A stretch of 64,000 nt of DNA from CAYRNY01 sp964425755 (GTDB lineage: Bacteria > Chloroflexota > Anaerolineae > Aggregatilineales > Aggregatilineaceae): positions 62,001-126,000 of the forward strand of contig CAYRNY010000003.1 of assembly GCA_964425755.1 (NCBI GenBank), read 5' to 3'. A program made the position numbers and the translations under genes. Shown piece after piece: positions 24,567 to 33,878 of the stretch (its first letter is position 1; each line of letters opens with the position of its first letter). Below the pieces are notes generated by a model, which saw nothing but the letters and a program-made list of their open reading frames with translations, had not been told where the DNA came from and searched no databases.

Positions 24567-24610
24567 AATAGTTTATGTGGCCCCCACCAAGCACCGCGTA
24601 GTGTTTTAGG

Positions 24611-24639
24611 ATTATATGCAGGCAGGAACATTCGTGCAA
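24611..24639 (-). promoter_or_regulatory. Promoter of the dnaG-rpoD operon
   Basis: On the minus strand TTGCAC (24639-24634) is followed 17 nt later by a perfect TATAAT (24616-24611), about 45 nt before the dnaG ATG. Confidence 0.65.
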
Positions 24640-24687
24640 ACGCGACACGGCGCTAGGATTCTCGCGTGCGGGGCACACGCCCCAGGC

Positions 24688-24716
24688 TTGACAAACCCCC
24701 GGCGGTGCGGTAGCAA
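24688..24716 (+). promoter_or_regulatory. Promoter candidate for the FTCD gene
   Basis: A perfect TTGACA (24688-24693) is followed after 17 nt by TAGCAA, a poor -10 element. It lies about 100 nt upstream of the FTCD start; no better candidate is seen. Confidence 0.35.
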
Positions 24717-24818
24717 TACTACGCTTCAGCGCATCGCAACTAGTGTTATGGCAAACAGAAAGGGGAAGCGGCGCGGAACCGGAAGCACCATCTTCCGATA
24801 ATGCGCCAGCAGTGGCTG

Positions 24819-26414
24819 ATGAAACGACCGTTAGTTGAATGCATCCCGAACTTCAGTGAAGGGCGTCGCCAGGAGGTAATCGACGCGATCGTCAGCGCGA
24901 TCAAACAGGCGGCGGTGATCCACATACTGGATACGAGCAGCGATCCCGACCATAACCGTACGGTGGTGACGTTTGTGGGCGCGCCGGAAGATGTCGAGCG
25001 CGCGATGTTCGCCGGGATCACAAAGGCTTCTGAGCTGATCGACATGGCGCAGCACAGCGGCGAACATCCCCGGCTAGGGGCAGCGGATGTCGTGCCGCTT
25101 GTGCCGATCCGCGACGTGACGATGGACGAGTGCGTCGAGATGGCGCAACGCCTGGGGCAGCGCGTCGGCGAGGAACTCGGCATCCCGGTGTACCTGTACG
25201 AGGCTGCCGCTACCAGCCCGGAACGCCAGAATCTCGCCAGGCTTCGCAGCAGCAAATTCCAATACGAACAACTGAAAGAGGCCATCACCACCGATCCCAC
25301 GCGGATGCCGGACTACGGCCCGGCAGTGGTCGGCTCGGCAGGGGCGACGGTGATCGGGGCGCGCCCGCCGCTGGTCGCGTATAACGTGTATTTGACGACC
25401 GACGATGTCGCGATCGCCGACAAGATCGCGCGGGCGGTGCGCCATTCCAGCGGGGGCCTGCGTTACGTCAAGTCGGCGGGCTTTCTGGTTGAGGGGTACG
25501 CGCAGGTGTCGATGAACCTGACCCATTACCAGAAAACACCGGTGCAACGCGTCGTGGAGTTGATCCGGCGCGAAGCACAGCGATACGGGGTTGGCGTCGC
25601 CTTCAGCGAGTTGATCGGTCTGGCCCCGGAGGAATTCTTCATCGATGCGGCGCGCTGGTATCTGCAGCTTGATCGCTTCGAGCCGGACCAGATTCTTGAA
25701 TACCGCATCCAGCAGGCGGAAGCCGAAGAGTCGGCGCTGGCGGCGGAAGAACCGCCGGTCCCTGAGGATGCCGCGCGCCCGGTTCCGGCAGTCGAAGCGC
25801 CGCCGCGCACGCCTGCCCCGTTCGTCAACGCGGTGGCGGACGGTTCGCCGACCCCTGGCGGGGGAGCGGTCGCGGCACTGTCCGGAGCGTTGTGTGCAGC
25901 GCTTGGTGAGATGGTCGCGCGGGTAACGGTAGGCAAGAAGCGGTATGCGGATGTCGAGGAGGCGATGAACGCGATCATCCAGGCAGCGGGCGATCTGCGG
26001 CAGCGATTGATCGCGGCGATTGACGAGGATGTCGCGGCGTTTGATGCCTTGATGGATGCGTACCGCATGCCAAAGGAAGACGCCGGACGCGACGCGGCGA
26101 TCCAGGCGGCGACGGCACACGCGGCTGATGTGCCACTGAACGTGGCGCGTCTCGCGGTTGAGGCGATGCAGCTTGCCGAACAGGTAGCCCAGCAGGGCAA
26201 TAAGAACGCGGCGACGGACGCGGCGACCGGGGTGCTGGTCGGGTTGGCCGCCGTCGAAGGCGCGGCGTTGAATGTGCGCGTAAACGTGGCCGGTTTGGAT
26301 GATGGCGAGCTCGCGGCACGGTACCAGAACGACGTGTTCGCGCTGGTCGAACGCGCGCACGAGTTGCGCGACGCTGTGATCGCCGTCGCCGAAGAACGTG
26401 CTGGAATTGTGTAG
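24819..26414 (+). CDS. Bifunctional glutamate formimidoyltransferase / formimidoyl-tetrahydrofolate cyclodeaminase
   Basis: The 531-residue fusion has an N-terminal formiminotransferase (about 1-295: VECIPNFSEGRRQEVIDAI, HSGEHPRLGAADVVPLVP, GVGVAFSELIGLAPEEFF). A Pro/Ala/Glu-rich linker (about 305-335) follows, then the helical cyclodeaminase (FVNAVADGSPTPGGGAVAALSGALCAALGEMVARVTVG to the end). It moves the formimino group from histidine breakdown onto tetrahydrofolate and releases ammonia, forming methenyl-THF. The ATG at 24819 gives the family N-terminus MKRPLVECIPNFSEG. No other hut genes are in the window. Confidence 0.93.
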   Translation: MKRPLVECIPNFSEGRRQEVIDAIVSAIKQAAVIHILDTSSDPDHNRTVVTFVGAPEDVERAMFAGITKASELIDMAQHSGEHPRLGAADVVPLVPIRDVTMDECVEMAQRLGQRVGEELGIPVYLYEAAATSPERQNLARLRSSKFQYEQLKEAITTDPTRMPDYGPAVVGSAGATVIGARPPLVAYNVYLTTDDVAIADKIARAVRHSSGGLRYVKSAGFLVEGYAQVSMNLTHYQKTPVQRVVELIRREAQRYGVGVAFSELIGLAPEEFFIDAARWYLQLDRFEPDQILEYRIQQAEAEESALAAEEPPVPEDAARPVPAVEAPPRTPAPFVNAVADGSPTPGGGAVAALSGALCAALGEMVARVTVGKKRYADVEEAMNAIIQAAGDLRQRLIAAIDEDVAAFDALMDAYRMPKEDAGRDAAIQAATAHAADVPLNVARLAVEAMQLAEQVAQQGNKNAATDAATGVLVGLAAVEGAALNVRVNVAGLDDGELAARYQNDVFALVERAHELRDAVIAVAEERAGIV

Positions 26415-26516
26415 CAGTGCATGAGCGCGGGCGTCATGTGGCTTGAGGCGTGATTTCCCGTTGTGCCGCATGGTGTATCGCAATGGGGTGTCCGTTTAGT
26501 GGAAGTGGGAACATTT

Positions 26517-27566
26517 GTGAAGCCTGGGATGCGTTATTTATGGGTCGGATTGGTGTTGTTAAGTATCGGCATTGCTGGTGTGATGCAGGGCCGCGCGGCT
26601 GCACTGCCAACGGAGACACCTGTGCCGCTCCCCTCAATGGGCGAGCCGTTGCCGACGCTCACGGCGTTGCCAGCGGTTACCTCTCAGCGCCCCGCACAAA
26701 CGCCGCTGCCGACGAATACCCCGCGCTCGACGCAAGTGATACTTGAGCCGGTCACGCCGGTTCCTGTCGCGGGGGCACTCTTCGACCAGTCCGGCGAATT
26801 GCGCGATCACTACTGGTTGGCGCGTCCCTTCCCACGTGATCCCAGTCGCGCGGTGCAGGATTACGGCGCGCGGAATTACGCTTACGGATCGACCGGTGGC
26901 GGCGCGTTTGCCACGCATCACGGGCTGGACTTTCAAAACGGTTTTGGCACGACGATCCTGGCGGTTGCCAGCGGGCGGGTGGTATATGCCGGTGATGATT
27001 CCCGGGTCATGTTCGGCCCGCGTAACGATTTTTACGGCAACCTGGTCGTGATCGAGCATGACCAGCCCGCGCCCTGGGGCGAGCCGCTGTTCACGCTGTA
27101 CGGCCATATGTCGCAGATCGCGGTGGAAACCGGCGCGCGCGTCGAGTTGCAGGAACCGATCGGGCAGGTCGGCTCAACCGGCGTGGCGCTGGGATCACAT
27201 CTGCATCTGGAAGTCCGCGCGGGTGACCCGTACGATTACGGCAGCACGTACAATCCCGACCTGTGGCTGCGGCCCTGGCCGTCTTATGGCACGCTGGCGG
27301 GGCGCATCTATGATGTACAGGGAAACCGCATGTATGGCGCACAGATCACGATCGAACCGGTTCTGCCCGGGGTGGGTCGCACGACGTACTCTTACGCTGA
27401 CGATAGCGTGAATCCCGACCCGTATTATGGCGAACATTTTACCTACGGCGATCTGCGTGCGGGCGAGTATTACATCATCGTGAGGCAGCGCGGCGTGACA
27501 CGTTTCAAGGGCACAGTCACGGTCGAAGCAGGAAAAACGAGCTGGATCGAGATCGGGCTCAGATAA
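26517..27566 (+). CDS. Secreted M23-family peptidoglycan endopeptidase-like protein
   Basis: The roughly 349-residue protein has a signal peptide or N-anchor (MRYLWVGLVLLSIGIAGVMQG), a Thr/Pro-rich linker, and an M23/LytM domain. Zinc ligands are intact: HHGLDFQNG (H-x3-D), YGHMSQ and the HLHLEVR motif. A short carboxypeptidase-regulatory-like beta domain follows (GRIYDVQGNRMYGAQITIEP to the end). It would cut peptide bonds in the cell wall or regulate such enzymes. I chose a GTG start because GGGAA lies 7-8 nt upstream; the ATG four codons later is also possible. Confidence 0.85.
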   Translation: MKPGMRYLWVGLVLLSIGIAGVMQGRAAALPTETPVPLPSMGEPLPTLTALPAVTSQRPAQTPLPTNTPRSTQVILEPVTPVPVAGALFDQSGELRDHYWLARPFPRDPSRAVQDYGARNYAYGSTGGGAFATHHGLDFQNGFGTTILAVASGRVVYAGDDSRVMFGPRNDFYGNLVVIEHDQPAPWGEPLFTLYGHMSQIAVETGARVELQEPIGQVGSTGVALGSHLHLEVRAGDPYDYGSTYNPDLWLRPWPSYGTLAGRIYDVQGNRMYGAQITIEPVLPGVGRTTYSYADDSVNPDPYYGEHFTYGDLRAGEYYIIVRQRGVTRFKGTVTVEAGKTSWIEIGLR

Positions 27567-27596
27567 CGTTGATGTGGTTTGGCGAGTGGTAGATAT

Positions 27597-27628
27597 CGAT
27601 CAGGGCATGCAGCACCGTGCCCTGATCG
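27597..27628. terminator. Stem-loop between convergent genes
   Basis: CGATCAGGGCA pairs perfectly over 11 bp with TGCCCTGATCG around a 10-nt loop, between the M23 gene and the amidohydrolase gene that converge here. No T-run follows on either strand, so it may act as a bidirectional weak terminator or a 3'-end protector. Confidence 0.5.
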
Positions 27629-27650
27629 CGTGTTAGCCGGGGCGAGCACG

Positions 27651-29267
27651 TCAGTCAAATGCGCGATATTTCCACTCCCCGCCGACCATTGTGCCGAGAA
27701 TCTGGGTTGCGAGGATCGCGTCCGGCTCAATCGCATACAGATCGCGATCCAACACCAGCAGGTCCGCCAGGAACCCCGGTGCAAGCTGGCCCAGATCGCG
27801 TTCCATTCCGGCGGCGTAAGCCGGTCCCTGGGTGAACGCGCGTAGCGCCGTGTCGATATCGAGCCGTTCTTCCGGCTGCCAGCCGTCGGGTCCCGGCGAG
27901 CCATCCTTTGGGCGGCGGCGCGTCACCGCGGCGTAGATGCCCTGTAGCGGCTCGAAGGGTTCGACGGGCGCGTCGGAGCCAAAGGCCAGCACCGCCCCCG
28001 CCTCGCGTTGGAGCCGCCAGTTGTAGCTCGTTTTGATGCGCTCGCCGAGATAACGCTCCGCCATTTCCCAATCCGACGTGGCATGAATGGGTTGCATCGA
28101 GGCGATGATATCGAGTTCGCCCAGGCGGTGCACGTCGTCCGGGTGGACGATCTGGACGTGTTCAATGCGGTGGCGGCGCGCGTGGCGCGGGATGCCGTTC
28201 TGCGCCTCTTCGCTGCGCACGGCTTCATATACATCCAGCACGTCGTGCACGGCCTTATCCCCGATCGCGTGGATCGTCGCGTGCAGTCCGGTGGCGCTGG
28301 CTTTGCTCACCAGTTCATAGATCGTTTCTTTGTCGGTGACGACAATGCCGTAATTGTCCGGCGCGCCCGTATACGGCTGGATCATGCGCGCGGTGAGCGA
28401 TCCGAGCGCGCCATCGGCGAAGATTTTCAGCCCGCCGATGCGCAGCCATTCATCCCCAAAGCCGGAACGGATACCAAGGGCGTGGGCGTGTTCGATCCAG
28501 GGATCGTTGATCTGTTTGACGACGCGGATGCCCAGTTCTCCGCGCTCGCGCAGCAGTTGCAGTGCGACCATGCAGCGCGGATCGTCGAAGTCGTGGATGC
28601 CCGTCAGGCCCGCATGCCACGCGCGTTCTTGTGCATCTGCCATCCAGTCCGCGATCTGTTCCGGTGCAGGCTCCGGGACGATCGACTCAACCAGTTTCAT
28701 CGCCGGGTCTTCGAACAGGATGCCCGTCGGTTGGCCCGATGCGTCACGCTGGATGCTGCCGCCGCGCGGATCAGGTGTCCCGGAACTGATACCCGCCAGC
28801 TTCAAGGCGCGGCTGTTGGCCCAGGCGGCGTGCCCGCTCTTGGCGCGCAGATAAACCGGGTTGTCCGGTGCGACGGCGTCCAGGTCGGCGGCGGTTGGGA
28901 ACGCGTGGTCCGGCCAGATATCCTGGGCCCAACCACGACCGGATACCCACTCGCCCGGCGCAAGGTCGCGGACGTGTTCCGCCACGCGCTGGATCGCTTC
29001 GGCTTTGGTGGGCACCTCGAACACATTGACTTCCTTCAGGCTGCGTGCGACGCCTTCCCAATGGATATGTGCGTCCGTTAGGCCGGGGATGATGGCGCGC
29101 CCGCCGGCGTTGTCGATGCGGGTGCCACGTCCTGCCCGGGCACGGATGGTGTCGTCATCCCCCACCGCGACGATCCGGCCACGGTGGATCGCAAGGGCGC
29201 TGGCGGTGGGTTGGTCGCGGTTCAACGTGTGAATGTGGGCGTTGAACACAATACGGTCAATTAGCAT
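27651..29267 (-). CDS. Amidohydrolase, YtcJ-like (amidohydrolase 3 family)
   Basis: The 538-residue metal-dependent hydrolase has the composite-domain start RIVFNAHIHTLNRDQPTASALAI, the first metal pair in TDAHIHWEGVARSL, then IHDFDDPRCM, a metal-binding region HAIGDKAVHDVLDVYEAV, RIEHVQIVHPDD and the late FGSDAPVEPFEPLQGIYAAVTRR. Related enzymes cleave amides, carbamates or exoenzyme substrates; the natural substrate is unknown. It has no signal peptide, so it is cytoplasmic. The start codon is ATG at 29267, and the PfkB gene follows 36 nt upstream on the same strand. Confidence 0.9.
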   Translation of the reverse strand: MLIDRIVFNAHIHTLNRDQPTASALAIHRGRIVAVGDDDTIRARAGRGTRIDNAGGRAIIPGLTDAHIHWEGVARSLKEVNVFEVPTKAEAIQRVAEHVRDLAPGEWVSGRGWAQDIWPDHAFPTAADLDAVAPDNPVYLRAKSGHAAWANSRALKLAGISSGTPDPRGGSIQRDASGQPTGILFEDPAMKLVESIVPEPAPEQIADWMADAQERAWHAGLTGIHDFDDPRCMVALQLLRERGELGIRVVKQINDPWIEHAHALGIRSGFGDEWLRIGGLKIFADGALGSLTARMIQPYTGAPDNYGIVVTDKETIYELVSKASATGLHATIHAIGDKAVHDVLDVYEAVRSEEAQNGIPRHARRHRIEHVQIVHPDDVHRLGELDIIASMQPIHATSDWEMAERYLGERIKTSYNWRLQREAGAVLAFGSDAPVEPFEPLQGIYAAVTRRRPKDGSPGPDGWQPEERLDIDTALRAFTQGPAYAAGMERDLGQLAPGFLADLLVLDRDLYAIEPDAILATQILGTMVGGEWKYRAFD

Positions 29268-29303
29268 GCTGTCTGCCTCGCTTGTGTAACGGTCTTCCCT
29301 CGC

Positions 29304-30173
29304 TTATGGGGCTGCTGCGATACGCCACGCTTGCCTGACTTCTTCAGGCGTGGGAGCGCTGGCAAACCCGGCCCGGGTCACGGATTGCCCCGCGATGTAC
29401 GCGGCTGCACGTAGCGCGGAGTCGATATCCCCCAGGCGGTCCAGCACGATGTGAAAGGCGGTGGCGAAGATGTCGCCCGCGCCGGTCGGGTCGTGAACTC
29501 CCGGGACGGTGTGCGCGTCAAAGTGTGATGCTCGCCCCTGGCGGTAAATCTTCCCGCCGCGCTCAGCCTGGGTCACGATCAGCAGTGGGGCAAGCCGCGC
29601 GAACGTGCTTTCGAGCTTTGGGTCGTGCTGGATGTCTTCTTCGCTGATCACGGCAACCGTGCCATAGGGCAGTACATCTGCCGCGTTGTCCCAGGCCACG
29701 GCGCGGACGCGTCCGTCCGCTTCGCGCGCGCGCAGCCAGCCCTGCGGCGTGATGCAGATGCGCCCGCCCTCGAAGATCGTCGCAAACGCCGGGTCGACTT
29801 CGTAGGCGATCGGTGCGAAATGCACCAGCCGGGCCTTGCGCCACGCGGGAGGTAACTGGTCGGGAGTCAGCGTTCGTGCGCGGTGGTACATGAATTGAAT
29901 ACGTACCGTGCCGGTGTAGCGATTTTCGAATGTGGTCGTGCAGCTGGCAGTGACGTTGTGGACGAGGACTCCGGGCGGAAGCCGCTCAAGTAGCAACTCA
30001 TTTGCTTTGGTGCTGGTCAGGATGCCGACCCGCAGCCCAAACGCAGCCGCCGTATGTGCGCCGTAGGACACGGTGCCGCCTAGCTGCGGCCCTACCGGGG
30101 TGATGTCATGCGCCACGTGCCCGAGCAGCAGATAGTCGGGCACAACGTCACGGGCTGAATGAGTCACTGTCAC
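29304..30173 (-). CDS. PfkB-family carbohydrate/nucleoside kinase
   Basis: The 289-residue protein has the PfkB C-terminal signature DPTGAGDIFATAFHIVLDRLG with the anion hole GAGD and catalytic Asp. It also has the glycine-rich N-terminal part (LLLGHVAHDITP, GGTVSYGAHTAAAFGLRVGILT). The N-terminal signature is loosely kept, which is common for uncharacterised PfkB members. It phosphorylates a sugar, nucleoside or similar alcohol; the substrate is not predictable. It precedes the amidohydrolase by 36 nt and may form an operon with it. Confidence 0.85.
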   Translation of the reverse strand: MTVTHSARDVVPDYLLLGHVAHDITPVGPQLGGTVSYGAHTAAAFGLRVGILTSTKANELLLERLPPGVLVHNVTASCTTTFENRYTGTVRIQFMYHRARTLTPDQLPPAWRKARLVHFAPIAYEVDPAFATIFEGGRICITPQGWLRAREADGRVRAVAWDNAADVLPYGTVAVISEEDIQHDPKLESTFARLAPLLIVTQAERGGKIYRQGRASHFDAHTVPGVHDPTGAGDIFATAFHIVLDRLGDIDSALRAAAYIAGQSVTRAGFASAPTPEEVRQAWRIAAAP

Positions 30174-30187
30174 TGCTTCTTAATAGC

Positions 30188-30216
30188 AAAATGCCGCGAC
30201 TGCCGAGTCGCGGCAT
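30188..30216 (-). terminator. Terminator at the end of the rpmH-jag operon
   Basis: ATGCCGCGACT pairs with AGTCGCGGCAT over 11 bp with a 4-nt loop, followed by TTT on the minus strand, 25 nt after the jag stop codon. Confidence 0.75.
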
Positions 30217-30240
30217 AGACTATCCATTTACACGGCTGGC

Positions 30241-31083
30241 TCAGCGCGGCGTCGGGATGATTGTCACTTTGCGATTTTCGCCTTCGCCCACGCTTTCGGT
30301 CGTGACGTCTGGATGATCGCGTAGTTCGATATGGATGATGCGCCGTTCGTAGGGCGACATCGGCTCCAGGGTGACGGTGCGCCCGATCTGGAGCGCCTGT
30401 TCGGCCATGCGCTGCGCCAGGTGGCGTAGCTGCTTTTCGCGCCGGGACTTGTAACCCTCAACATCGAGCACGATGTTGGCGCGGCGCTGCAATTCGCGGC
30501 TGGTGATCAACCGTGTGATGTATTGGAGTGCGGAGAGTGTCTCGCCGCGCCGCCCGATCAACATGCCCAGGTCGTCGCCCTGCACTTGCAGCACCCAGGG
30601 GGCGTCCTCGCCACTGTCAGGTTGCGCACGATAAACGTCGACCCGCGCTTCGATCTGCATCTTCTCCAGTAATTCCTGGAGCGTCGCTTTGCCGATGCGG
30701 GCATCGTCGTCAAGCTCTTCGTCGCCGGACAGTGCCGGGGGTTGGTCAAACGCTGTTTCATCTTCCGGCTCTGCTACGGCTTCCTCTTCCGGCGCGGTGA
30801 CCGGCGCTGCTTGTTCCACGTTCTGAGCCGGTTCCTCGTCCGCCATGTCGTGCGCGGGGATGGGTTCTGGTGCGTGACTGGGCGGCGGGGCGGTGCGGGG
30901 CGGGGCGGCAGTGGTCAGACGCACGCGCGCCTGCCGTGCTCCAAGTCCCAGCAGTCCGCGGCTGGGTTCTTCGAGAATCTCGACGATGACGCTCTCGCGC
31001 GAGACGCCAAGTTGCTCCAAACCTAGTTCAATCGCCGTTTCGATGTCGGCTGCGTTGGTTTCAACAGACCGCGTTTCACTCAT
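30241..31083 (-). CDS. jag: Jag/KhpB-like RNA-binding protein (Jag-N, KH, R3H)
   Basis: The 280-residue protein has an N-terminal Jag domain (AIELGLEQLGVSRESVIVEILEEPSRGLLGLGARQARVRL). A long acidic, Pro-rich linker follows (about 65-130), then a KH domain with GxxG in LIGRRGETLSALQYI, and an R3H domain (QIGRTVTLEPMSPYERRIIHIELRDH with TESVGEGENRKVTI). KhpB binds RNA and influences cell-wall synthesis and division in Gram-positive bacteria. The ATG at 31083 follows AAAGGA and yields the standard N-terminus. The gene is 7 nt from yidC, the usual neighbour. Confidence 0.92.
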   Translation of the reverse strand: MSETRSVETNAADIETAIELGLEQLGVSRESVIVEILEEPSRGLLGLGARQARVRLTTAAPPRTAPPPSHAPEPIPAHDMADEEPAQNVEQAAPVTAPEEEAVAEPEDETAFDQPPALSGDEELDDDARIGKATLQELLEKMQIEARVDVYRAQPDSGEDAPWVLQVQGDDLGMLIGRRGETLSALQYITRLITSRELQRRANIVLDVEGYKSRREKQLRHLAQRMAEQALQIGRTVTLEPMSPYERRIIHIELRDHPDVTTESVGEGENRKVTIIPTPR

Positions 31084-31090
31084 AGTCAGT

Positions 31091-31990
31091 TTATCCTTTG
31101 GCCTTGCTCTTTGATCTGGCACGGCTGGCGCGGCTGTCATAGATGCCGGAACGTTTGGGCTTCACGGGCGCGGCAGGTTTTTCGGCCTTGGGTTTTGGGT
31201 CGGCAGTATTGCCAGAGGCCGCGCTGGCAGCTTTGACGGTGTCCGTCTCACTGGCAAGCCCGATCGCGCGCTTGAAATCGATGCGTCCCATCAGCGCATA
31301 TTGGCCGATGCCAATAAAGTTTGAGGCGATGAAGTAAATCGAAAGCCCAGAAGCAAACGACAACGCGAAGAAACCAAACATTAATGGCATCATGACCATC
31401 ATTTGCCGGCTGATCTGTGCTGCCTGGTCGGATGCTTGATTGCCCGAATCGTTGCTGCTCGGGGTGGACGGCATCAATAGTTTTTGCTGCAGATAGGTTG
31501 TCGCCACCACCAGGATCGGGAGCACGTATAACGGGTCTGGGACGGCCAGATTCAACCACAGAAACTTGTTGTCCAGCGGCACCAGGTGGGATAGTTCCGG
31601 TACCCACAGCCGTCCCGAAAGATCCAAGAGTTGGGTTGGGGTCGCTGCAAGCGTGGCGACGATGGCCCGGTACAACCCCAGCAGGATCGGGAGCTGTACG
31701 ATCAGCACCAGGCAGCCCGCCAGGGGATTAACCCCGCGCTCGCGGTAGAGCTCCCACTGAGCTTGTGCCAGCCGCTCACGGTCGTTTTTGTATTTTTCCT
31801 GGAGCTTCTTCAGTTCCGGCTGAAGCTCCTGCATCGCTTTGGTCGAGCGCTGCTGTTTCATGGTCAGCGGGTAAGTCGCCAGCCGGACGAGCACCGTAAA
31901 CAGAACGATCGCCAGCACGACGTTGCCGCCAAGCAACTGGTACAGGAACAGCAGGATCGTGATAAACGGGTTGACAATGATATCGAGCAT
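31091..31990 (-). CDS. yidC: Membrane protein insertase YidC/Oxa1
   Basis: The 299-residue protein is the short YidC form without a large periplasmic domain, as in Gram-positive bacteria. It has five core transmembrane segments, the cytoplasmic coiled hairpin after TYPLTMKQQRSTKAMQEL with the conserved Arg/Lys groove residues, and a late LSFASGLSIYFIASNFIGIGQ. The C-terminus is Lys/Pro/Ala-rich and basic, typical of ribosome-contacting tails. An insert around 185-205 (Ser/Asn/Gln-rich) is hydrophilic. It inserts membrane proteins on its own or with SecYEG. Confidence 0.94.
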   Translation of the reverse strand: MLDIIVNPFITILLFLYQLLGGNVVLAIVLFTVLVRLATYPLTMKQQRSTKAMQELQPELKKLQEKYKNDRERLAQAQWELYRERGVNPLAGCLVLIVQLPILLGLYRAIVATLAATPTQLLDLSGRLWVPELSHLVPLDNKFLWLNLAVPDPLYVLPILVVATTYLQQKLLMPSTPSSNDSGNQASDQAAQISRQMMVMMPLMFGFFALSFASGLSIYFIASNFIGIGQYALMGRIDFKRAIGLASETDTVKAASAASGNTADPKPKAEKPAAPVKPKRSGIYDSRASRARSKSKAKG

Positions 31991-32066
31991 GAGACAACAG
32001 CCTCTTTTTTCTCTGGCGCGATCAGGGTGCGTCGTGGCGGAGCAGCTTCAACGATGTTTGCGCGGG

Positions 32067-33260
32067 CTAATCATCATCATAGCGCCAGCTTCTCTCACCG
32101 TTTTCGACATTATAAGCCACGAGCAAATTGCCGCGATCGCTGGTCCCTGCCACGACGAGTGACACGGTGTTTTCGTCTTCGACGGTGACTTCTGGTATGT
32201 ACACAAGGTTGGTCAGCACTTCGCCTTCCGTTCCGGCATACCAGCGATTCGTGCCATCGGATTTACTGACCGCGTAGATGTTCTTATCTTTCGAGCCTAC
32301 AATGACCATGTCCTCGGTTACCAGCGGGGTCGCGCGGATCGCGTCGTCGGCCAGGGCCTGTTGCCAGACTTGTTCGAAGCCCTCATCTGTCACGCGTACC
32401 GCGTACAGCTTGCCCGACAGATCGCCAACATACAGCACGTCATCATCAAAAGCCGGCGCACCCCACAGCCAATCGTCAGTCTCGAAGCGATCAACGATCG
32501 CACGCGTTTCGAGATCGATCGCCACGAGTTCCGATACAAATGTGCCGGCGTAAATTCTGTGCCGGGCTTCATCATACACCATGTCGCCCGGCGCTGCCCC
32601 GCCGAGATCTAGCTTCCATAACCTGTTGCCGGTATCGGGATCAAGTGCGTAAAGGTGCTTATCCAGTGAAACGACATAGACCACGGCTGTCAGGCGGCCC
32701 GCTTCAGGGTTGGCCGGTAGATATAGCGGTTTGGCCCAGACGCCGTGATCGGTGGCGAAGCTCCAGGCTTTCTCACCGGTTTCACGTGAGATCGCCACAA
32801 CGTCACGGCTGCCAAGACCATAATAAATGTAATCCGGCCCAACAGCAACCGCGCCGATGACGCGATCCTTGGGCTCAAGGGACAGCGGGCCGATCAGGGT
32901 TTTGCGCTCTGGCGTGTAGACCCACTGGCGCTCGCCCCTGGTGTTGAGCGCGTGCATGCGCCCTTCATAATCACCGATATAGAGTGTGCTGTCGACAATG
33001 GTGGGGACGGCGAAAAACTTCGCGCCCTCATAGCCGTAATCCCACTGGGACGCGCCACTGGCCGGGTTGACCGCAACCAGGTGATCGTCAAACGCGACAT
33101 AGATCGAGGCGATGTCAGGATGCGCTGTTACACCAGCCCAACTTTCACCGCCAGGGCCGCCGCACGCTGTCAGCACCAGGGCAGCCAGCAGGAGCACGCC
33201 TATAGCTCGGCGCGACGACGCGGATAGGATTTGCCCGATGTTCAATGGTACTCCTTCCAT
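32067..33260 (-). CDS. PQQ-like beta-propeller lipoprotein (BamB-like)
   Basis: The 397-residue protein has a lipoprotein signal with lipobox LTAC and about seven propeller blades with tryptophan-docking repeats: YVAFDDHLVAVNPASGASQWDYG, ALDPDTGNRLWKLD and later VGSKDKNIYAVSKSDGTNRWYAG. BamB is a scaffold of outer-membrane assembly, but other PQQ-like lipoproteins exist in bacteria without an outer-membrane Bam complex. Here it sits inside the rpmH-rnpA-yidD-yidC-jag cluster, an unusual guest. The ATG at 33260 has a GGAGGG too close to it; a TTG at 33245, with AAGGAG 5 nt upstream and a normal signal peptide, is a good alternative start. Confidence 0.82.
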   Translation of the reverse strand: MEGVPLNIGQILSASSRRAIGVLLLAALVLTACGGPGGESWAGVTAHPDIASIYVAFDDHLVAVNPASGASQWDYGYEGAKFFAVPTIVDSTLYIGDYEGRMHALNTRGERQWVYTPERKTLIGPLSLEPKDRVIGAVAVGPDYIYYGLGSRDVVAISRETGEKAWSFATDHGVWAKPLYLPANPEAGRLTAVVYVVSLDKHLYALDPDTGNRLWKLDLGGAAPGDMVYDEARHRIYAGTFVSELVAIDLETRAIVDRFETDDWLWGAPAFDDDVLYVGDLSGKLYAVRVTDEGFEQVWQQALADDAIRATPLVTEDMVIVGSKDKNIYAVSKSDGTNRWYAGTEGEVLTNLVYIPEVTVEDENTVSLVVAGTSDRGNLLVAYNVENGERSWRYDDD

Positions 33261-33282
33261 ACCCTCCCGGTGAGTGTTTGCA

Positions 33283-33492
33283 CTAGGGGACGGGGTCGTA
33301 TCCGCCGGGGCTGAGTGGATGGCAGCGCCCGATGCGCTTAAGCCCCATCCAGCCGCCTTTCACCAGGCCATGTTTCTGAATGGCCGTATAGGTGTAGTGC
33401 GAGCAGCTCGGCTCGTAGCGGCAGCTTGGCGGCAAGATACGCGAAAACGTCAACTGGTAGAACCGGATGAGCGCTAGCCCGATGTATTTCAT
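33283..33492 (-). CDS. yidD: Membrane protein insertion efficiency factor YidD
   Basis: The 69-residue protein has the full YidD signature: YQLTFSRILPPSCRYEPSCSHY (conserved Cys pair in CRYEPSCSHY) and the C-terminal GLKRIGRCHPLSPGGYDPVP. It attaches to the membrane by an amphipathic N-terminal helix and aids YidC-dependent insertion. The start overlaps the rnpA stop by 4 nt. Confidence 0.95.
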   Translation of the reverse strand: MKYIGLALIRFYQLTFSRILPPSCRYEPSCSHYTYTAIQKHGLVKGGWMGLKRIGRCHPLSPGGYDPVP

Positions 33493-33848
33493 GTTGGTGG
33501 CTCCTCAGGTGATGCGTGCATCAATCCGGCGCTGTTCAGCGTGTTGATCACGGCCTTGTAGACCGTATGGTAGGTCTGCCCGACGATGGGCTTGCGTGCA
33601 ATCAAGACGATATCATGCCCCGGCTGCACATGCGGGTGAGCCTGACGCACTGCTTCGCGCAGTAATCGCCGGACGCGATTACGGACGACAGCTTTTCCCA
33701 GGTGTTTGCTTGTGATGAAGCCGTAACGGTTGTGCGGACGATCGTTCGGCGTTGCGCTCAACACCAGAAATGGGTGCCGCCAGGTTCTACCGTGTTCGCG
33801 CAAACGCGCGAAGTCTTCACGGCGGCGTAATCGCAGATGGCGCTGCAT
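33489..33848 (-). CDS. rnpA: Ribonuclease P protein component
   Basis: The 119-residue basic protein has the RnpA features: N-terminal RHLRLRRREDFARLREHGR, the aromatic substrate-binding strand, and the RNR motif in SKHLGKAVVRNRVRRLLREAVR. It binds the M1-type RNA to process tRNA 5' ends. The RNA subunit is not in the window. It is 30 nt downstream of rpmH. Confidence 0.95.
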   Translation of the reverse strand: MQRHLRLRRREDFARLREHGRTWRHPFLVLSATPNDRPHNRYGFITSKHLGKAVVRNRVRRLLREAVRQAHPHVQPGHDIVLIARKPIVGQTYHTVYKAVINTLNSAGLMHASPEEPPT

Positions 33849-33878
33849 AGCCAGGCAGTCGTCAGTTAGCTCCCCGTG

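Noticed and set aside
25074..26483. Open frame of 469 codons opposite the FTCD gene
   Set aside because: It is Arg/His-rich shadow sequence over a well-supported enzyme on the plus strand.
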